DNA of 34,765 nucleotides from Chthoniobacterales bacterium (GCA_013697365.1 JACCXA010000036.1:1-34765), one strand, 5' to 3'; positions 9,068-17,083 are shown, counted from the first letter of the stretch. Numbers and translations are program-made. The notes: a model not told the origin generated them from the sequence alone.

Positions 9068-9316
9068 ATGAGCGACAAACCAATTGAAGAGAAGGTCAAA
9101 GACATCATCGTCGAGCAACTCGGGGTGAACCCGGAGCAAGTCACGCCGACGGCCTCTTTTATTGAAGATTTGGGTGCGGATTCGCTCGATATCGTCGAGC
9201 TCGTGATGGCTTTCGAAGAAGAATTTTCGGTCGAGGTGCCCGACGAAGACGCGGAGAAGCTTCAGACGGTCGGCGATGTGATCAAGTACATCGAAGAGAA
9301 AGCGGCGAAGCAGTAA
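9068..9316 (+). CDS. acpP: acyl carrier protein
   Basis: This 82-residue acidic four-helix carrier holds growing acyl chains on a phosphopantetheine arm during fatty-acid synthesis. The attachment site is the Ser in GADSLDIVELVMAFEEEF, within helix II. The ATG at 9068 is chosen because it follows AGGA (9058-9061) with a 6-nt spacer and gives the standard ACP length; an in-frame upstream start would add 37 non-conserved residues. It is not next to fab genes here and appears monocistronic, with a strong terminator 43 nt downstream. A perfect 14-nt palindrome (CGAGCTGCAGCTCG, 9332-9345) sits between stop and terminator. Confidence 0.97.
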   Translation: MSDKPIEEKVKDIIVEQLGVNPEQVTPTASFIEDLGADSLDIVELVMAFEEEFSVEVPDEDAEKLQTVGDVIKYIEEKAAKQ

Positions 9317-9358
9317 AAAACTTTCACGAAGCGAGCTGCAGCTCGGCTCTTTTCCAGG

Positions 9359-9386
9359 AAAACACGACTTAGGTCGTGTTTTTTTG
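9359..9386 (+). terminator. intrinsic terminator of acpP
   Basis: Perfect hairpin AAAACACGAC-TTAG-GTCGTGTTTT followed by a T-run (about 9379-9385). The core 8-bp stem is 9361-9368 with 9373-9380. The A-rich 5' side could let it serve the opposite strand weakly, but there is no gene there. Confidence 0.88.
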
Positions 9387-9501
9387 TTTGCGGGGGTACC
9401 GGCAGAGAACGAATCGAGACGGAATCGCCGTCGCCTCCTTTCGAAAGCAAACATTGCGCTGGCAGACTCCCGTTCCTGAATTGCGCTCAAGCCCGCTCTC
9501 C

Positions 9502-10662
9502 ATGCATGCCTTTCGCTCAATTCCTTTCCAGGGCGGCGTGGCCAAAGCTGTTTCAGCTGCGGGACTGCGAGAAAGCGAGAGCTGGCGGCGGGCGTTTCAA
9601 GCCGAGGCTAAAGACTCGCGCTTCTACGAAATTGTCGAGCAGACGCTCGATGGTTCGTTTGAGCATTACTACCTTGTTCTGGAGGATTCGAGTGGGCGGA
9701 CGCGCGCGATTCAGCCGGTCTTTTTCGTCCGGCAGAATCTAGTCGAAGGAATCCCGGCTCTGCATTCGTTAGTCAAGGCTTTGCGAAGCGCTTCGCCGCG
9801 TCTTCTCACCATGCGCGTTCTGATGGTGGGCTGCGCGGCAGGCGAAGGTCGTCTCGGGGTGTGCCAGGCGGGGGACGAAGCGTGGGCCGCGGCCGCATTG
9901 CATGCGGCGCTGCCGGTCTACGCGCGGTCTCACAAGGCGTCGCTCGTCGTCTTCAAAGATTTTCGGTCCGAATACCGGACGGCTTTCCACTTCCTCGTGC
10001 AGAACGGCTACACGCGCGTTCCGAGTATGCCTATGACACGTCTTCCTCTGCCGTATTCGGACTTCGACGACTATCTCGCGACCTTGAGCAAGGCGACGCG
10101 GAAAGATCTTCGGCGCAAATTCCGCAAAGCAGAAAACACGTCGCCGCTGGAGCTCTCGGTCGTAATCGACGCCTCCTCAGTCGTGGATGAGATCTACCCG
10201 CTCTATCTCCAAGTGCAGGCACGCTCGACGATGAAGTTTGAGACTCTCACGAAGGATTACTTCCGAGCGCTCGGCCGGCACATGCCAGACCGCGTCCGCT
10301 TTTTCCTCTGGCGATGGAAGGGGCGAATCGTTGCCTTCAGTCTGTGCCTCGTGCACGACGGCGCAATCTACGATGATTGCCTGGGACTGGACTACGGCGT
10401 GGCGCTCGACCTGCATCTTTATTTTCTCACCTTTCGCGACATCATCCGCTGGTCGATTGCACAGGGCCTTGACCGCCACCTGAGCAGTCCGCTGAATTAC
10501 GGGCCCAAGTTGCATCTTGGTTGCGACCTTCTGCCGCTCGACCTCTACGTCATGCACACTTCGCCTTGGCTGAACCGAATCTTTCCGTTCATCCTCAAAC
10601 TTCTCGAGCCGACGCGTCACGATCCGACACTGCGCCGCTTTGCAAATGCGCATGAACTCTGA
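9502..10662 (+). CDS. FemAB/GNAT-fold acyl- or aminoacyl-transferase-like protein
   Basis: This 386-residue protein resembles the 'GNAT family / peptidoglycan-bridge FemAB-like' (Acetyltransf_6, BioF2-like) group. The strongest sign is the basic helix LSKATRKDLRRKFRKAE (about residues 193-209), typical of that family, followed by a second GNAT-like core (FFLWRWKGRIVAFSLCLVHDG, then LDLHLYFLTFRDIIRWSIAQG). It is probably cytoplasmic and transfers an acyl or aminoacyl group to an unknown acceptor. I chose the ATG at 9502; the reading frame extends upstream into the acpP terminator, which is unlikely to be translated. Its stop overlaps the start of the next gene by 11 nt, so it forms an operon with two small EamA-type transporters. 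Substrate is unknown. Confidence 0.75.
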   Translation: MHAFRSIPFQGGVAKAVSAAGLRESESWRRAFQAEAKDSRFYEIVEQTLDGSFEHYYLVLEDSSGRTRAIQPVFFVRQNLVEGIPALHSLVKALRSASPRLLTMRVLMVGCAAGEGRLGVCQAGDEAWAAAALHAALPVYARSHKASLVVFKDFRSEYRTAFHFLVQNGYTRVPSMPMTRLPLPYSDFDDYLATLSKATRKDLRRKFRKAENTSPLELSVVIDASSVVDEIYPLYLQVQARSTMKFETLTKDYFRALGRHMPDRVRFFLWRWKGRIVAFSLCLVHDGAIYDDCLGLDYGVALDLHLYFLTFRDIIRWSIAQGLDRHLSSPLNYGPKLHLGCDLLPLDLYVMHTSPWLNRIFPFILKLLEPTRHDPTLRRFANAHEL

Positions 10663-11089
10663 GCCGCCGCCAGATTCGGCGGTCGTAGACCGCCGTTACA
10701 GGGGACTCCGTAGCCCGTGGCTGCAGGTTGCCATCAGCACTCTTTCGGTCGCGATCGCGGAGCTCTTCATGAAGCGCGGAGCTGACGCTACCGCCCACGT
10801 TGCGGAAGAATGGGGCTGGACTGGCCTAACGACTCTGGCTTCACCGCTAGTCTGGGTCGGGATGCTCCTTACATTTATTAGCTTCATTACCTGGCTCTAC
10901 GCGATCAAGCATCTGCCGCTTTCCGTCGCCTTCCCCGCTTCCCAAGCCGTCCATGTCCTGGTCCCGATCAGCAGTTGGCTTGTCCTGGGCGAACTGATCA
11001 GTCCACTCCGCTGGTGCGGCATCGCGCTGGTCCTCGCCGGGCTCGCGCTCGTGGCACGACCAGTCGCTCAGCTCGAGGAAAAATTATGA
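10652..11089 (+). CDS. half-size EamA/SMR-type membrane transporter, subunit 1
   Basis: This 145-residue protein has four predicted membrane helices and belongs to the small DMT/EamA group (ArnE/ArnF-like, EmrE-like). The segment LPLSVAFPASQAVHVLVPISSWLVLGE matches the conserved second half of the EamA repeat. Such short proteins work as dimers and move amphipathic or lipid-linked substrates. Candidate starts are TTG 10640, ATG 10646 and ATG 10652; I prefer 10652 because it overlaps the preceding stop by only 11 nt. Its own stop overlaps the next ATG as ATGA (11086-11089), suggesting the two subunits are made together as a heterodimer. Confidence 0.82.
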   Translation: MNSEPPPDSAVVDRRYRGLRSPWLQVAISTLSVAIAELFMKRGADATAHVAEEWGWTGLTTLASPLVWVGMLLTFISFITWLYAIKHLPLSVAFPASQAVHVLVPISSWLVLGELISPLRWCGIALVLAGLALVARPVAQLEEKL

Positions 11090-11430
11090 GCCCGCTTGTG
11101 CTCATGCTCATTCTGGTCTCGCTCGCGACCTTCGTCGCCGGTCAACTCCTCCTCAAGCGAGCCATGGACTCCACCGTCCGCCGAGGCTTTCGACAACGAA
11201 CGTTCGCTTTCTTCATTCTCACTGGAACAGGAGCGATGGCCGTCTCCTATTTTCTCAATCTCGGGCTGCTGCAACAGCTCGACTTGAGCTACCTCTATCC
11301 CTTCCAGGGCCTCACCCTCATTTTCATTAGTGCTGCCGCGGCCCTGCTGCTGCGCGAGAAGTTGACGCCACCACTAATCGTCGGCTCGCTCCTGATCACG
11401 GTAGGCGTCGTGCTCGTCTCCCTCAGTTAA
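11086..11430 (+). CDS. half-size EamA/SMR-type membrane transporter, subunit 2
   Basis: This 114-residue, four-helix partner of the preceding gene has an EamA-repeat end in LSYLYPFQGLTLIFISAAAALLLREKLTPP followed by a last hydrophobic helix. The ATG at 11086 is fixed by a good GAGGAA Shine-Dalgarno (11075-11080, 5-nt spacer) and by the ATGA overlap with the gene before. Pairing of two unequal short transporters parallels ArnE/ArnF, an aminosugar-lipid flippase, so a lipid-linked substrate is possible here; that is inference. The last 57 nt are also read on the opposite strand as the end of the arginase-like gene. Confidence 0.82.
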   Translation: MSPLVLMLILVSLATFVAGQLLLKRAMDSTVRRGFRQRTFAFFILTGTGAMAVSYFLNLGLLQQLDLSYLYPFQGLTLIFISAAAALLLREKLTPPLIVGSLLITVGVVLVSLS

Positions 11431-12315
11431 GACCGGCCATAATTTCTCGAGCGCGGTGTGATTGATGGCCCGCGCATGTTGCAGTTCCCACGGAGGCGAT
11501 TTCGGATGATCCATCCAAGCCACAAAGCGCTGTTTGCGGCGGGCGTAAGCCGGTGGAGAAAACGCGCCGCACAAATCTCCCGCCACGACCCGCGACCCGC
11601 GACGCAGTTCACCGAGCGCCCAAGCCACATCCTCAACTGTAAACCGTCCGCTCTCCCAATTGGTAATTGCATCACTCAGCTGCAAACAATCCAGGTCGAC
11701 GGTTACGTAGACGTTGGCGCCGGCTAATTCCGCCACGAAGCGTCCGAACTCGTCCCGCCATGTCGCGCAAAAGATCGCACCCCGCCGCCCTTGTTGTGCT
11801 GCCGGTCGTTGGTCGGCCCACGGGTACAATTCGAGCCGGCCTTCCCTTTCCGCGCGTCGATTGCCAAAGATCTGGCTCGGCCACCAGCATTCGAAGTTTC
11901 CGCAACCCCAGACGCTGACCTTGCGCACATGAGCGAGCTCAAGCGCGCGGTTGACCCATCCGCCACAAGCCCACTTCGGCGGACGCACGTCCCAATCCGG
12001 ATGATTATCAAAAGAGACAACAACGACTGGCCGCGCCATTCTGCGGATCCACAAAGCGGTCAAATGATGAAAGTCGCCCGAGCCATAAAGAACGAAAGGC
12101 GGGAGCCCGGAAATGCGTTCCGCTTGGAACTGTTCGATCAATCGCGCGGGCGCAGAAAACCGGAGCTGCGGCCCCCACTCCCGCAAATCGATCGTGTCCA
12201 TTCCTACCAAATCGTTTTGCCATGCATCATCGAAGTTCAGGTGCAGCGAATGAGCCAAAGCGGGTGACTCTCGCGACAAATTCACTTCCGGACAACCGGA
12301 CCTGCATACGCGCAT
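11374..12315 (-). CDS. arginase/ureohydrolase-fold protein (UPF0489-like)
   Basis: This 313-residue protein has the metal-binding landmarks of the arginase/deacetylase fold in order: YGSGDFHH (about 77-84), SFDNHPDWD (about 100-108, the DxHxD element) and VTVDLDCL (about 204-211, the DxD element). All six expected metal ligands are therefore present, so a binuclear-metal hydrolase acting on a guanidino or amide substrate is plausible. Specificity cannot be read. The reading frame opens with a TTG at 12327; I prefer the ATG at 12315 because conservation only starts about 20 residues in. Its 3' end overlaps the convergent transporter gene by 57 nt, an unusually long tail-to-tail overlap. A link to the acyltransferase/transporter operon is suggested only by proximity. 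Confidence 0.72.
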   Translation of the reverse strand: MRVCRSGCPEVNLSRESPALAHSLHLNFDDAWQNDLVGMDTIDLREWGPQLRFSAPARLIEQFQAERISGLPPFVLYGSGDFHHLTALWIRRMARPVVVVSFDNHPDWDVRPPKWACGGWVNRALELAHVRKVSVWGCGNFECWWPSQIFGNRRAEREGRLELYPWADQRPAAQQGRRGAIFCATWRDEFGRFVAELAGANVYVTVDLDCLQLSDAITNWESGRFTVEDVAWALGELRRGSRVVAGDLCGAFSPPAYARRKQRFVAWMDHPKSPPWELQHARAINHTALEKLWPVLTEGDEHDAYRDQERADD

Positions 12316-12351
12316 TGTTCGTCGCAACAGCGATCTATCGAGGATTGACAG

Positions 12352-12824
12352 ATGCCAGCCAATACGCCTAACGAGAAGTCTTCAGGGGAACCTGACGAGC
12401 GAGATGTCTTCTGCAAGGTGCAGGACGCGTTTCGCCTTTTCGCGCGCAACACATCAGCCGTCCTCGGCACGGCCTGGTCCTTCGTCATCGCGCTCCTGAC
12501 CATCATCATTTGGGCGGGAACGGGTCACATATTTGGTTACTCGGATACCTGGCAGCTCATCATCAATACGGGAACGACCATCGTAACCTTCCTGATGGTG
12601 TTTCTGATTCAGAATACGCAAAACCGCGATTCCAAGGCGGTCCACATCAAACTCGACGAGTTGATCGCTCCATTGGTGGAGCAAGCAATCAACTGGTGGA
12701 TCTGGAGAGGCTTTCCGATAATGAATTGCAACAATTCCAAAAGGAATTTAAGCGCATCGGCAAAAAGGCTGACGCCGCCAACGCCAAGGCGACGGAAGTT
12801 GAGGAGGAGATAGAATTACGCTGA
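12352..12824 (+). pseudogene. low-affinity iron permease (Fet4-like) family gene, frameshifted
   Basis: The first 105 or so residues are a good match to the small bacterial low-affinity iron permease family: two hydrophobic segments around GTAWSFVIALLTIIIWAGTG and the hallmark SDTWQLIINTGTTIVTFLMV, then FLIQNTQNRD and HIKLDELI. After KLDELIA (about 12669) this frame turns to nonsense ending in an Arg-rich tail. The expected continuation (GGASNQLVDLERLSDNELQQ...) is present in the frame one base earlier and stops at 12824. Joining the frames gives about 157 residues, normal for the family. The shift maps to 12664-12675, as if one base were missing. AGGA at 12341-12344 supports the ATG. It could be a recent inactivation, a sequencing error or, less likely, programmed frameshifting. 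Confidence 0.85.
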
Positions 12825-13499
12825 AACCGCGCCGGCCTCTTCGGGCCGCGCTTCCCCTGTGCGGATAAAAATCTTGCCGCGGGGGCAGAGCCGGAAAATT
12901 TCGCAGTGACGACAATCTGGCCGGCGTGCGAAGCAGCGCCGCCTTCCGTGCCAGATCAGCCAGTGGCTCCAGATCGTCCAACGTTCCCGAGGGACCACTT
13001 TCATCAGGTCGCCCTCGATTTTTTCGGCTACGGTTTGTTTCGTTAGGCGCAGCCGTTGCGACAAGCGCGCGACGTGCGTATCGACAACCACGCCTTCCTC
13101 TTTCCCGAATGCGTTTCCCAGGACGACGTTCGCGGTCTTGCGTCCCACGCCGGGGAGTTCGTGCAGCGCTTCCATCGTCTCGGGCACCTTCCCACCGTGA
13201 CCCTCCGCGATGGCCGCGGCCGTGGCGCGGATGCTTTTAGCTTTGCTTCGGAAGAATCCAGTCGAGCGAATTTCATTTTCCAGAGTCTCCTGCGGCGCCT
13301 CGGCGAAATCCGCCGCGGTGCGATAGCGCGCAAACAGCTTTGGCGTTACCAGGTTGACACGCTTGTCGGTGCATTGGGCTGACAGGATTGTCGCCACGAG
13401 CAGCTGCAAGGGCGTCTTGAAATCCAGCTCACAATGCGCTCCCGGATAAACTTCCGGTAGCACTTCGATTAATTGTTCAACCCGCTGGCGGATCGTCAT
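12816..13499 (-). CDS. nth: endonuclease III, base-excision DNA glycosylase/AP lyase
   Basis: This 227-residue enzyme removes oxidised pyrimidines and cleaves at the abasic site. The helix-hairpin-helix LPGVGRKTANVVLG carries the catalytic lysine, and the catalytic aspartate is in VVDTHVARLSQRL. A C-terminal cysteine cluster with spacing C-x6-C-x2-C-x5-C (CFARRPDCRHCEIFRLC) binds the 4Fe-4S cluster. The length is normal. Its start codon forms ATGA with the stop of the upstream PGPGW gene, and its stop overlaps the end of the convergent iron-permease remnant by 9 nt. Identification is secure. Confidence 0.96.
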   Translation of the reverse strand: MTIRQRVEQLIEVLPEVYPGAHCELDFKTPLQLLVATILSAQCTDKRVNLVTPKLFARYRTAADFAEAPQETLENEIRSTGFFRSKAKSIRATAAAIAEGHGGKVPETMEALHELPGVGRKTANVVLGNAFGKEEGVVVDTHVARLSQRLRLTKQTVAEKIEGDLMKVVPRERWTIWSHWLIWHGRRRCFARRPDCRHCEIFRLCPRGKIFIRTGEARPEEAGAVSA

Positions 13500-13807
13500 A
13501 TCCGCTGCCGCCGCGATTTCCGGCCGCGCGCCTTGGCGACGAACACCCTGCCGCGCCGGATGATCCTCCGCGCCCAGGCGTATTCGCTGGCCAGAATTGC
13601 GAGTCCGATTGGGATGACGATGACCGCGGGTCCAGGCAGAACCACCATCGCGAACCCGATCAGCAGGATCGTCAGGCCGAGAACGGTGTAGATCAGCTTT
13701 CGGATCGCTGGCATCTTATCGAGACCGAGCTTCCGATTGAGTCGCTGTTGCCACGCAATTTTCCGGACCTCAAAGGAGTGCGGACGATGCTCAGTTTGTA
13801 CAGGCAT
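13496..13807 (-). CDS. small PGPGW-family membrane protein
   Basis: This 103-residue protein has a basic N-terminus and two hydrophobic helices, the first containing VVLPGPAVIVIPIGLAILASEYAWARR. The LPGPA turn followed by a hydrophobic helix and a W/A-R-R end is the signature of the putative transmembrane PGPGW family, whose function is not known. It is 27 nt after the hflX stop and overlaps nth by 4 nt, so it probably belongs to the miaA-hflX-nth transcript. Confidence 0.75.
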   Translation of the reverse strand: MPVQTEHRPHSFEVRKIAWQQRLNRKLGLDKMPAIRKLIYTVLGLTILLIGFAMVVLPGPAVIVIPIGLAILASEYAWARRIIRRGRVFVAKARGRKSRRQRI

Positions 13808-13834
13808 GATGAAGACGGGGGAGACAGTTTTTGG

Positions 13835-15106
13835 CTAGCGCTCCGCGAAAGCCGCCAGCTTCTGCTCCAGCTGCGGAGGCACATTCGCGGTGATCACGGC
13901 CCAGTCCTCTTCGTAACGCAGATCAAGGACGTGTCCCACCCGGTGCACTTCCGCGATCAACCCTGCTTCCGCCAACGGAACGCGAAAGCGCGAGTTCAAG
14001 CGCCACGAACTGATGGCCGCTTCCAGCGCATGCACCAAGGTGGCGACGCCTTCGCCAGTGCGCGCCGAGATGGCCACGCTGCCGGGGAACCGGTTTTGAT
14101 AAGCCGCAGCCAGCTCCTGGTTCGGCAGCGCATCCACTTTGTTGAAGACAAGCAACGTCTGCTTCCCAAAAGCGCCTAGCTCCTTTGTTACTTCGTTGAC
14201 CGCTTCGATGTGCTCGTCGACTCGCGGATGACTCAGGTCGACGACATGGATGAGAAGATCGGCTTCACTCACCTCCTCGAGCGTCGCTTTGAAGGACTCG
14301 ATTAACATGTGCGGCAGCTTGCGCAAAAACCCGACCGTATCCGTTAAGAGCATGCGCCGTTTGTTTGGGAGCGTGAAGCTTCGCGTGGTGGGATCGAGCG
14401 TGGCAAATAAGCGATCTACCGCAAGCACATCAGCGCCGGTTAGGAGATTAAGCAGGGTGGATTTGCCCGCGTTTGTGTAGCCCACGACGGCAGCGACCGG
14501 CCACTGGTGACGGCGGCGGCCCTCGCGCTGCACGCCCCGTACTTTGCGTACCCCTTCCAACTCGCGTTCCAGCCGCGCGATCCGTTCCTGCACACGGCGC
14601 CGATCTACTTCCAGCTGTGTTTCACCCGGTCCGCGGGTGCCGATGCCGCCAGTCTGACGGGAAAGATGAGTCCACATCCGCGTCAGGCGCGGCAGCAAAT
14701 ACTGGAGCTGAGCGAGTTCGATCTGGAGGCGACCTTCCCGGCTGCGCGCGCGTTGCGCGAAGATATCGAGGATGAGCTGGGTTCGATCGAGCACTTTGCG
14801 CGAGAAAAGGTTTTCCAGGTTCCGGCCCTGAGCAGGCGAAAGTTCATTGTCGAAAATGACCGAGGTGACCTGCTGCTCCTGGAACGACTTCTTGATCAAC
14901 TCCGCTTTGCCTTTGCCGATGTAGTACGGCGCGGTCGGCTTCTCGAGCCTTTGCGTGACTAAACTAACCACCTGAGCTCCGGCGGAATTGGCCAGCTCCC
15001 GAAGTTCCTCCATTGAATCAGCGAGGTCCCACTTCGAAACCCCGTCTTTCTCGAGTCCAACTAGAAGCGCTCGCTCCTGTTTCTTCTTCGGCTGAATTTC
15101 AATCAT
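13835..15106 (-). CDS. hflX: ribosome-associated GTPase HflX
   Basis: This 423-residue GTPase splits stalled or heat-damaged ribosomes. The N-terminal HflX domain (about 1-190) has the glycine-rich GGIGTRGPGETQLE (153-166). The G domain follows with G1 GYTNAGKS (209-216), G2 in LFATLDPTTR, G3 DTVGF (256-260), G4 NKVD (322-325) and G5 SART (347-350). A short C-terminal domain completes the usual length. Its ATG lies inside the end of miaA (8-nt overlap), so it is translationally coupled. The miaA-hflX order resembles the enterobacterial miaA-hfq-hflX operon but without hfq between them. Confidence 0.97.
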   Translation of the reverse strand: MIEIQPKKKQERALLVGLEKDGVSKWDLADSMEELRELANSAGAQVVSLVTQRLEKPTAPYYIGKGKAELIKKSFQEQQVTSVIFDNELSPAQGRNLENLFSRKVLDRTQLILDIFAQRARSREGRLQIELAQLQYLLPRLTRMWTHLSRQTGGIGTRGPGETQLEVDRRRVQERIARLERELEGVRKVRGVQREGRRRHQWPVAAVVGYTNAGKSTLLNLLTGADVLAVDRLFATLDPTTRSFTLPNKRRMLLTDTVGFLRKLPHMLIESFKATLEEVSEADLLIHVVDLSHPRVDEHIEAVNEVTKELGAFGKQTLLVFNKVDALPNQELAAAYQNRFPGSVAISARTGEGVATLVHALEAAISSWRLNSRFRVPLAEAGLIAEVHRVGHVLDLRYEEDWAVITANVPPQLEQKLAAFAER

Positions 15107-16007
15107 CCTGTGGCGTGAAGGAGAGACGGGCCTTCCGCGAGATCCATTCGATTGCCGCTGACAAATCGTGGAGTGAGAGATTCAGTAGCTCGAAATTACT
15201 TTGCCGCTGAAACCAGGTCAATTGCCTTTTGGCGTATCGCCGCGTCGCTTGCTGGATCGAGCCAATGCACTCCGCTTCTGTCACGCGGCCATCGAGGAGG
15301 TCGTGAATTTGGCGCAGGCCAAGCGTCTTGGCAGCCGTCGAGCCAACTGCGCCAGCCGCTCGCACTTCGTCGACGACCCCACGCTCAAACATCGTGAGGA
15401 CTCGAGAATTGATTCGCTCGTAGAGCTCCTCGCGATCGCGGAAAACGAAGACGCCGGAGAAGTCTCTGTCGCGGCTCCAGGTGACGCGTTGCGCCGACAC
15501 CGGCCGTCCCGTGAGAAGGCAAATCTCTACCGCACGTGTGAGGCGGCGCTTGTTCCTGGAGTCAATCCTCCCAGCGGTCGACCGATCCAACTGCCCGAGC
15601 CTAACGAGCAATTCGCCTGGCGTGAGCTGGTCGAGCTGGTCTCGCAATAGCGAAGTTCCCCGCGGCAACGGCGAGAGACCATGCGTGAGCGCCTTCACGT
15701 ACATGCCACTTCCGCCCACGATGAAAGCAGGCTTGCCACGCCCCCGGACGTTTGCGATTGCCGCAAGGGCTTCGACCCGAAATCGCTCCGCGCTCATCTC
15801 CTGATCCAGTGGCATGGTCCCCATGAGATGGTGCGGCACAGCGGCCAGGACCTCCGGCACGGGTTTTGCCGTCAGGAGATCGAGACCGGCATAAATTTGA
15901 AACGCGTCGGCGCTGATTATCTCACCGCCACACGTAGCCGCGACCCGCGCGGCTAATTCGGATTTCCCGGTCGCCGTGGGCCCGACGATATAGAAGGCGC
16001 CACGCAC
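15099..16007 (-). CDS. miaA: tRNA dimethylallyltransferase MiaA
   Basis: This 302-residue enzyme adds a dimethylallyl group to A37 of tRNAs reading UNN codons. The P-loop GPTATGKS (9-16), the SADAFQIYAGLD segment equivalent to the DSxQxYxxxD catalytic region, the FIVGGSGMY loop and the C-terminal RRYAKRQLTWFQRQ tRNA-binding helix are all present. The start is GTG at 16007; AAGGG 5 nt upstream (16013-16017 on the complementary strand) is a good Shine-Dalgarno, and no other start is in frame nearby. That Shine-Dalgarno lies at the base of a long inverted repeat (see 16013-16090), suggesting translational control. It is first of the miaA-hflX-PGPGW-nth run. Confidence 0.96.
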   Translation of the reverse strand: MRGAFYIVGPTATGKSELAARVAATCGGEIISADAFQIYAGLDLLTAKPVPEVLAAVPHHLMGTMPLDQEMSAERFRVEALAAIANVRGRGKPAFIVGGSGMYVKALTHGLSPLPRGTSLLRDQLDQLTPGELLVRLGQLDRSTAGRIDSRNKRRLTRAVEICLLTGRPVSAQRVTWSRDRDFSGVFVFRDREELYERINSRVLTMFERGVVDEVRAAGAVGSTAAKTLGLRQIHDLLDGRVTEAECIGSIQQATRRYAKRQLTWFQRQSNFELLNLSLHDLSAAIEWISRKARLSFTPQDD

Positions 16008-16012
16008 ACGAA

Positions 16013-16090
16013 CCCTTAATCCTGCACTTTCACCTGCACATGCGTTTTCCCCCAGGAGTGCAGGTGCAAAGGAAAGAGCAGAATTAAGGG
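16013..16090 (-). promoter_or_regulatory. long hairpin covering the miaA ribosome-binding site
   Basis: On the miaA transcript, positions 16090-16058 form the 5' arm and 16039-16013 the 3' arm. The outer 13 positions pair completely, including one G-U (arm ends CCCUUAAU with AUUAAGGG). A further 9-bp block, CACCUGCAC with GUGCAGGUG, forms the inner stem, with about 4 more pairs and a 6-nt bulge between and an 18-nt loop. The 3' arm ends in AAGGG, the miaA Shine-Dalgarno, 5 nt before the GTG. Folding would hide it. There is no U-run, so it is not a standard terminator for the upstream RRM gene; a mobile palindromic repeat is the main alternative. Confidence 0.6.
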
Positions 16091-16157
16091 AGGGAACAAA
16101 AACGGGAGACTCTGGCAGCGCTTGCCACCACGTCTTCCGCTTGTAACCGGTTGCTCC

Positions 16158-16694
16158 TTAGCTGGCCGAATGTTCGCTCGATTTCGCGCCGCTCACGAGA
16201 AGCTTGCGGCCAAGGAAATCCTTATCATGCAGCTCCGCGACCGCCCGTTGCGCTTCTTCCACCGTGTTCATCTGCACAAAGGCGAAGCCCTTCGAGCGCT
16301 GGTTGTGTTTGTAGGTCACGACCTCGGCGTTCTGCACCTGACCAACGCCGTTGAAGAGCTCGAAGAGGTCACTCTCCGTGGCCTCGAACGACAGATTGCC
16401 GACGTAGAGACGCGGCGTGGTGACTGCGACTGATTCCGGTGGCTTCCGCGCGGACCGGGTCGTTTCGCTCTGGCTGCGCGAGCCATTGCTGCGCGGTTGT
16501 TCCACGCGCGCGATCGGCGGATTCCCGTTGCCGAAAAATGCCATAATCTTGTCCCAGAGCGATTTCTTCGCCGGGGTTTTGGGAGTCGTCGACCGTTCGC
16601 GATACGGGCGATCGTCGCCCCTTCGGCGTGAACCGCCGCCGCTGCTGCCGCCGCGTGGGCGCCGTGAATTTCTCCCGGATGAATGAGTTGCCAT
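16158..16694 (-). CDS. RRM-domain RNA-binding protein with Gly/Arg-rich N-terminus
   Basis: This 178-residue protein has one RNA-recognition motif in its second half: RNP2 LYVGNL and RNP1 KGFAFVQM are both intact with the expected spacing. The N-terminus is rich in Arg, Gly and Ser (SSGRNSRRPRGGSSGGGSRRRG) and is followed by a short amphipathic stretch, KKSLWDKIMAFFG, that may be a docking helix. Bacterial single-RRM proteins bind mRNA and are often cold-induced. I chose the ATG at 16694 because AAGGA precedes it with a 6-nt spacer; the open frame extends 23 residues further. It is transcribed toward miaA, with the miaA leader hairpin in between. Confidence 0.88.
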   Translation of the reverse strand: MATHSSGRNSRRPRGGSSGGGSRRRGDDRPYRERSTTPKTPAKKSLWDKIMAFFGNGNPPIARVEQPRSNGSRSQSETTRSARKPPESVAVTTPRLYVGNLSFEATESDLFELFNGVGQVQNAEVVTYKHNQRSKGFAFVQMNTVEEAQRAVAELHDKDFLGRKLLVSGAKSSEHSAS

Positions 16695-17083
16695 AATAAT
16701 CCTTCGTGTTGACCGAATTACGATTCGGGCAGAGCGCATCGGTTGATGCCCTGTCCGCGGCACGCAAACCCCGCAGGGTCCAATTCAGTCGCTCGAAAGC
16801 AATTTGCGTGGCCGCTGGAAACTCCGCCGCCTTGAGTCGGGAGCTGTGTCGAAACGAATGGCGAGCCGCGTAACGCAATTGACGAGACCGCAGAGACGCG
16901 ACCGCTCGCATGATCTCCCAGAGCCTGAATCGTCGTGAAAAGCGGCCACCCGAATATTCGAAAAACACTCCTGACATCTGTGAATAAGTATGGCGGATGA
17001 GAGGCGATTGCAAGGCGGGCGGAGGTGGCAGCAGAAAACATTGAACATCGAACTTGGAACGCCGAAGTTTCCCTGTTCGATGT
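16695..17083 (-). other. long leader region of the RRM gene
   Basis: These 389 nt between the RRM gene and the epimerase hold no convincing gene. Next to the RRM gene is its AAGGA ribosome-binding site. A tentative promoter reading toward it is TTGCAA (17008-17013) with CATACT (complement of 16987-16992), which would give a leader of nearly 300 nt, as seen for some autoregulated RNA-binding protein mRNAs. The right end is occupied by heptad repeats. I could not find a clear structured element in 16700-16985. Confidence 0.35.

Noticed and set aside
9376..9501. N-terminal extension of the FemAB-like protein
   Set aside because: It begins inside the acpP terminator stem, which is unlikely to be translated.
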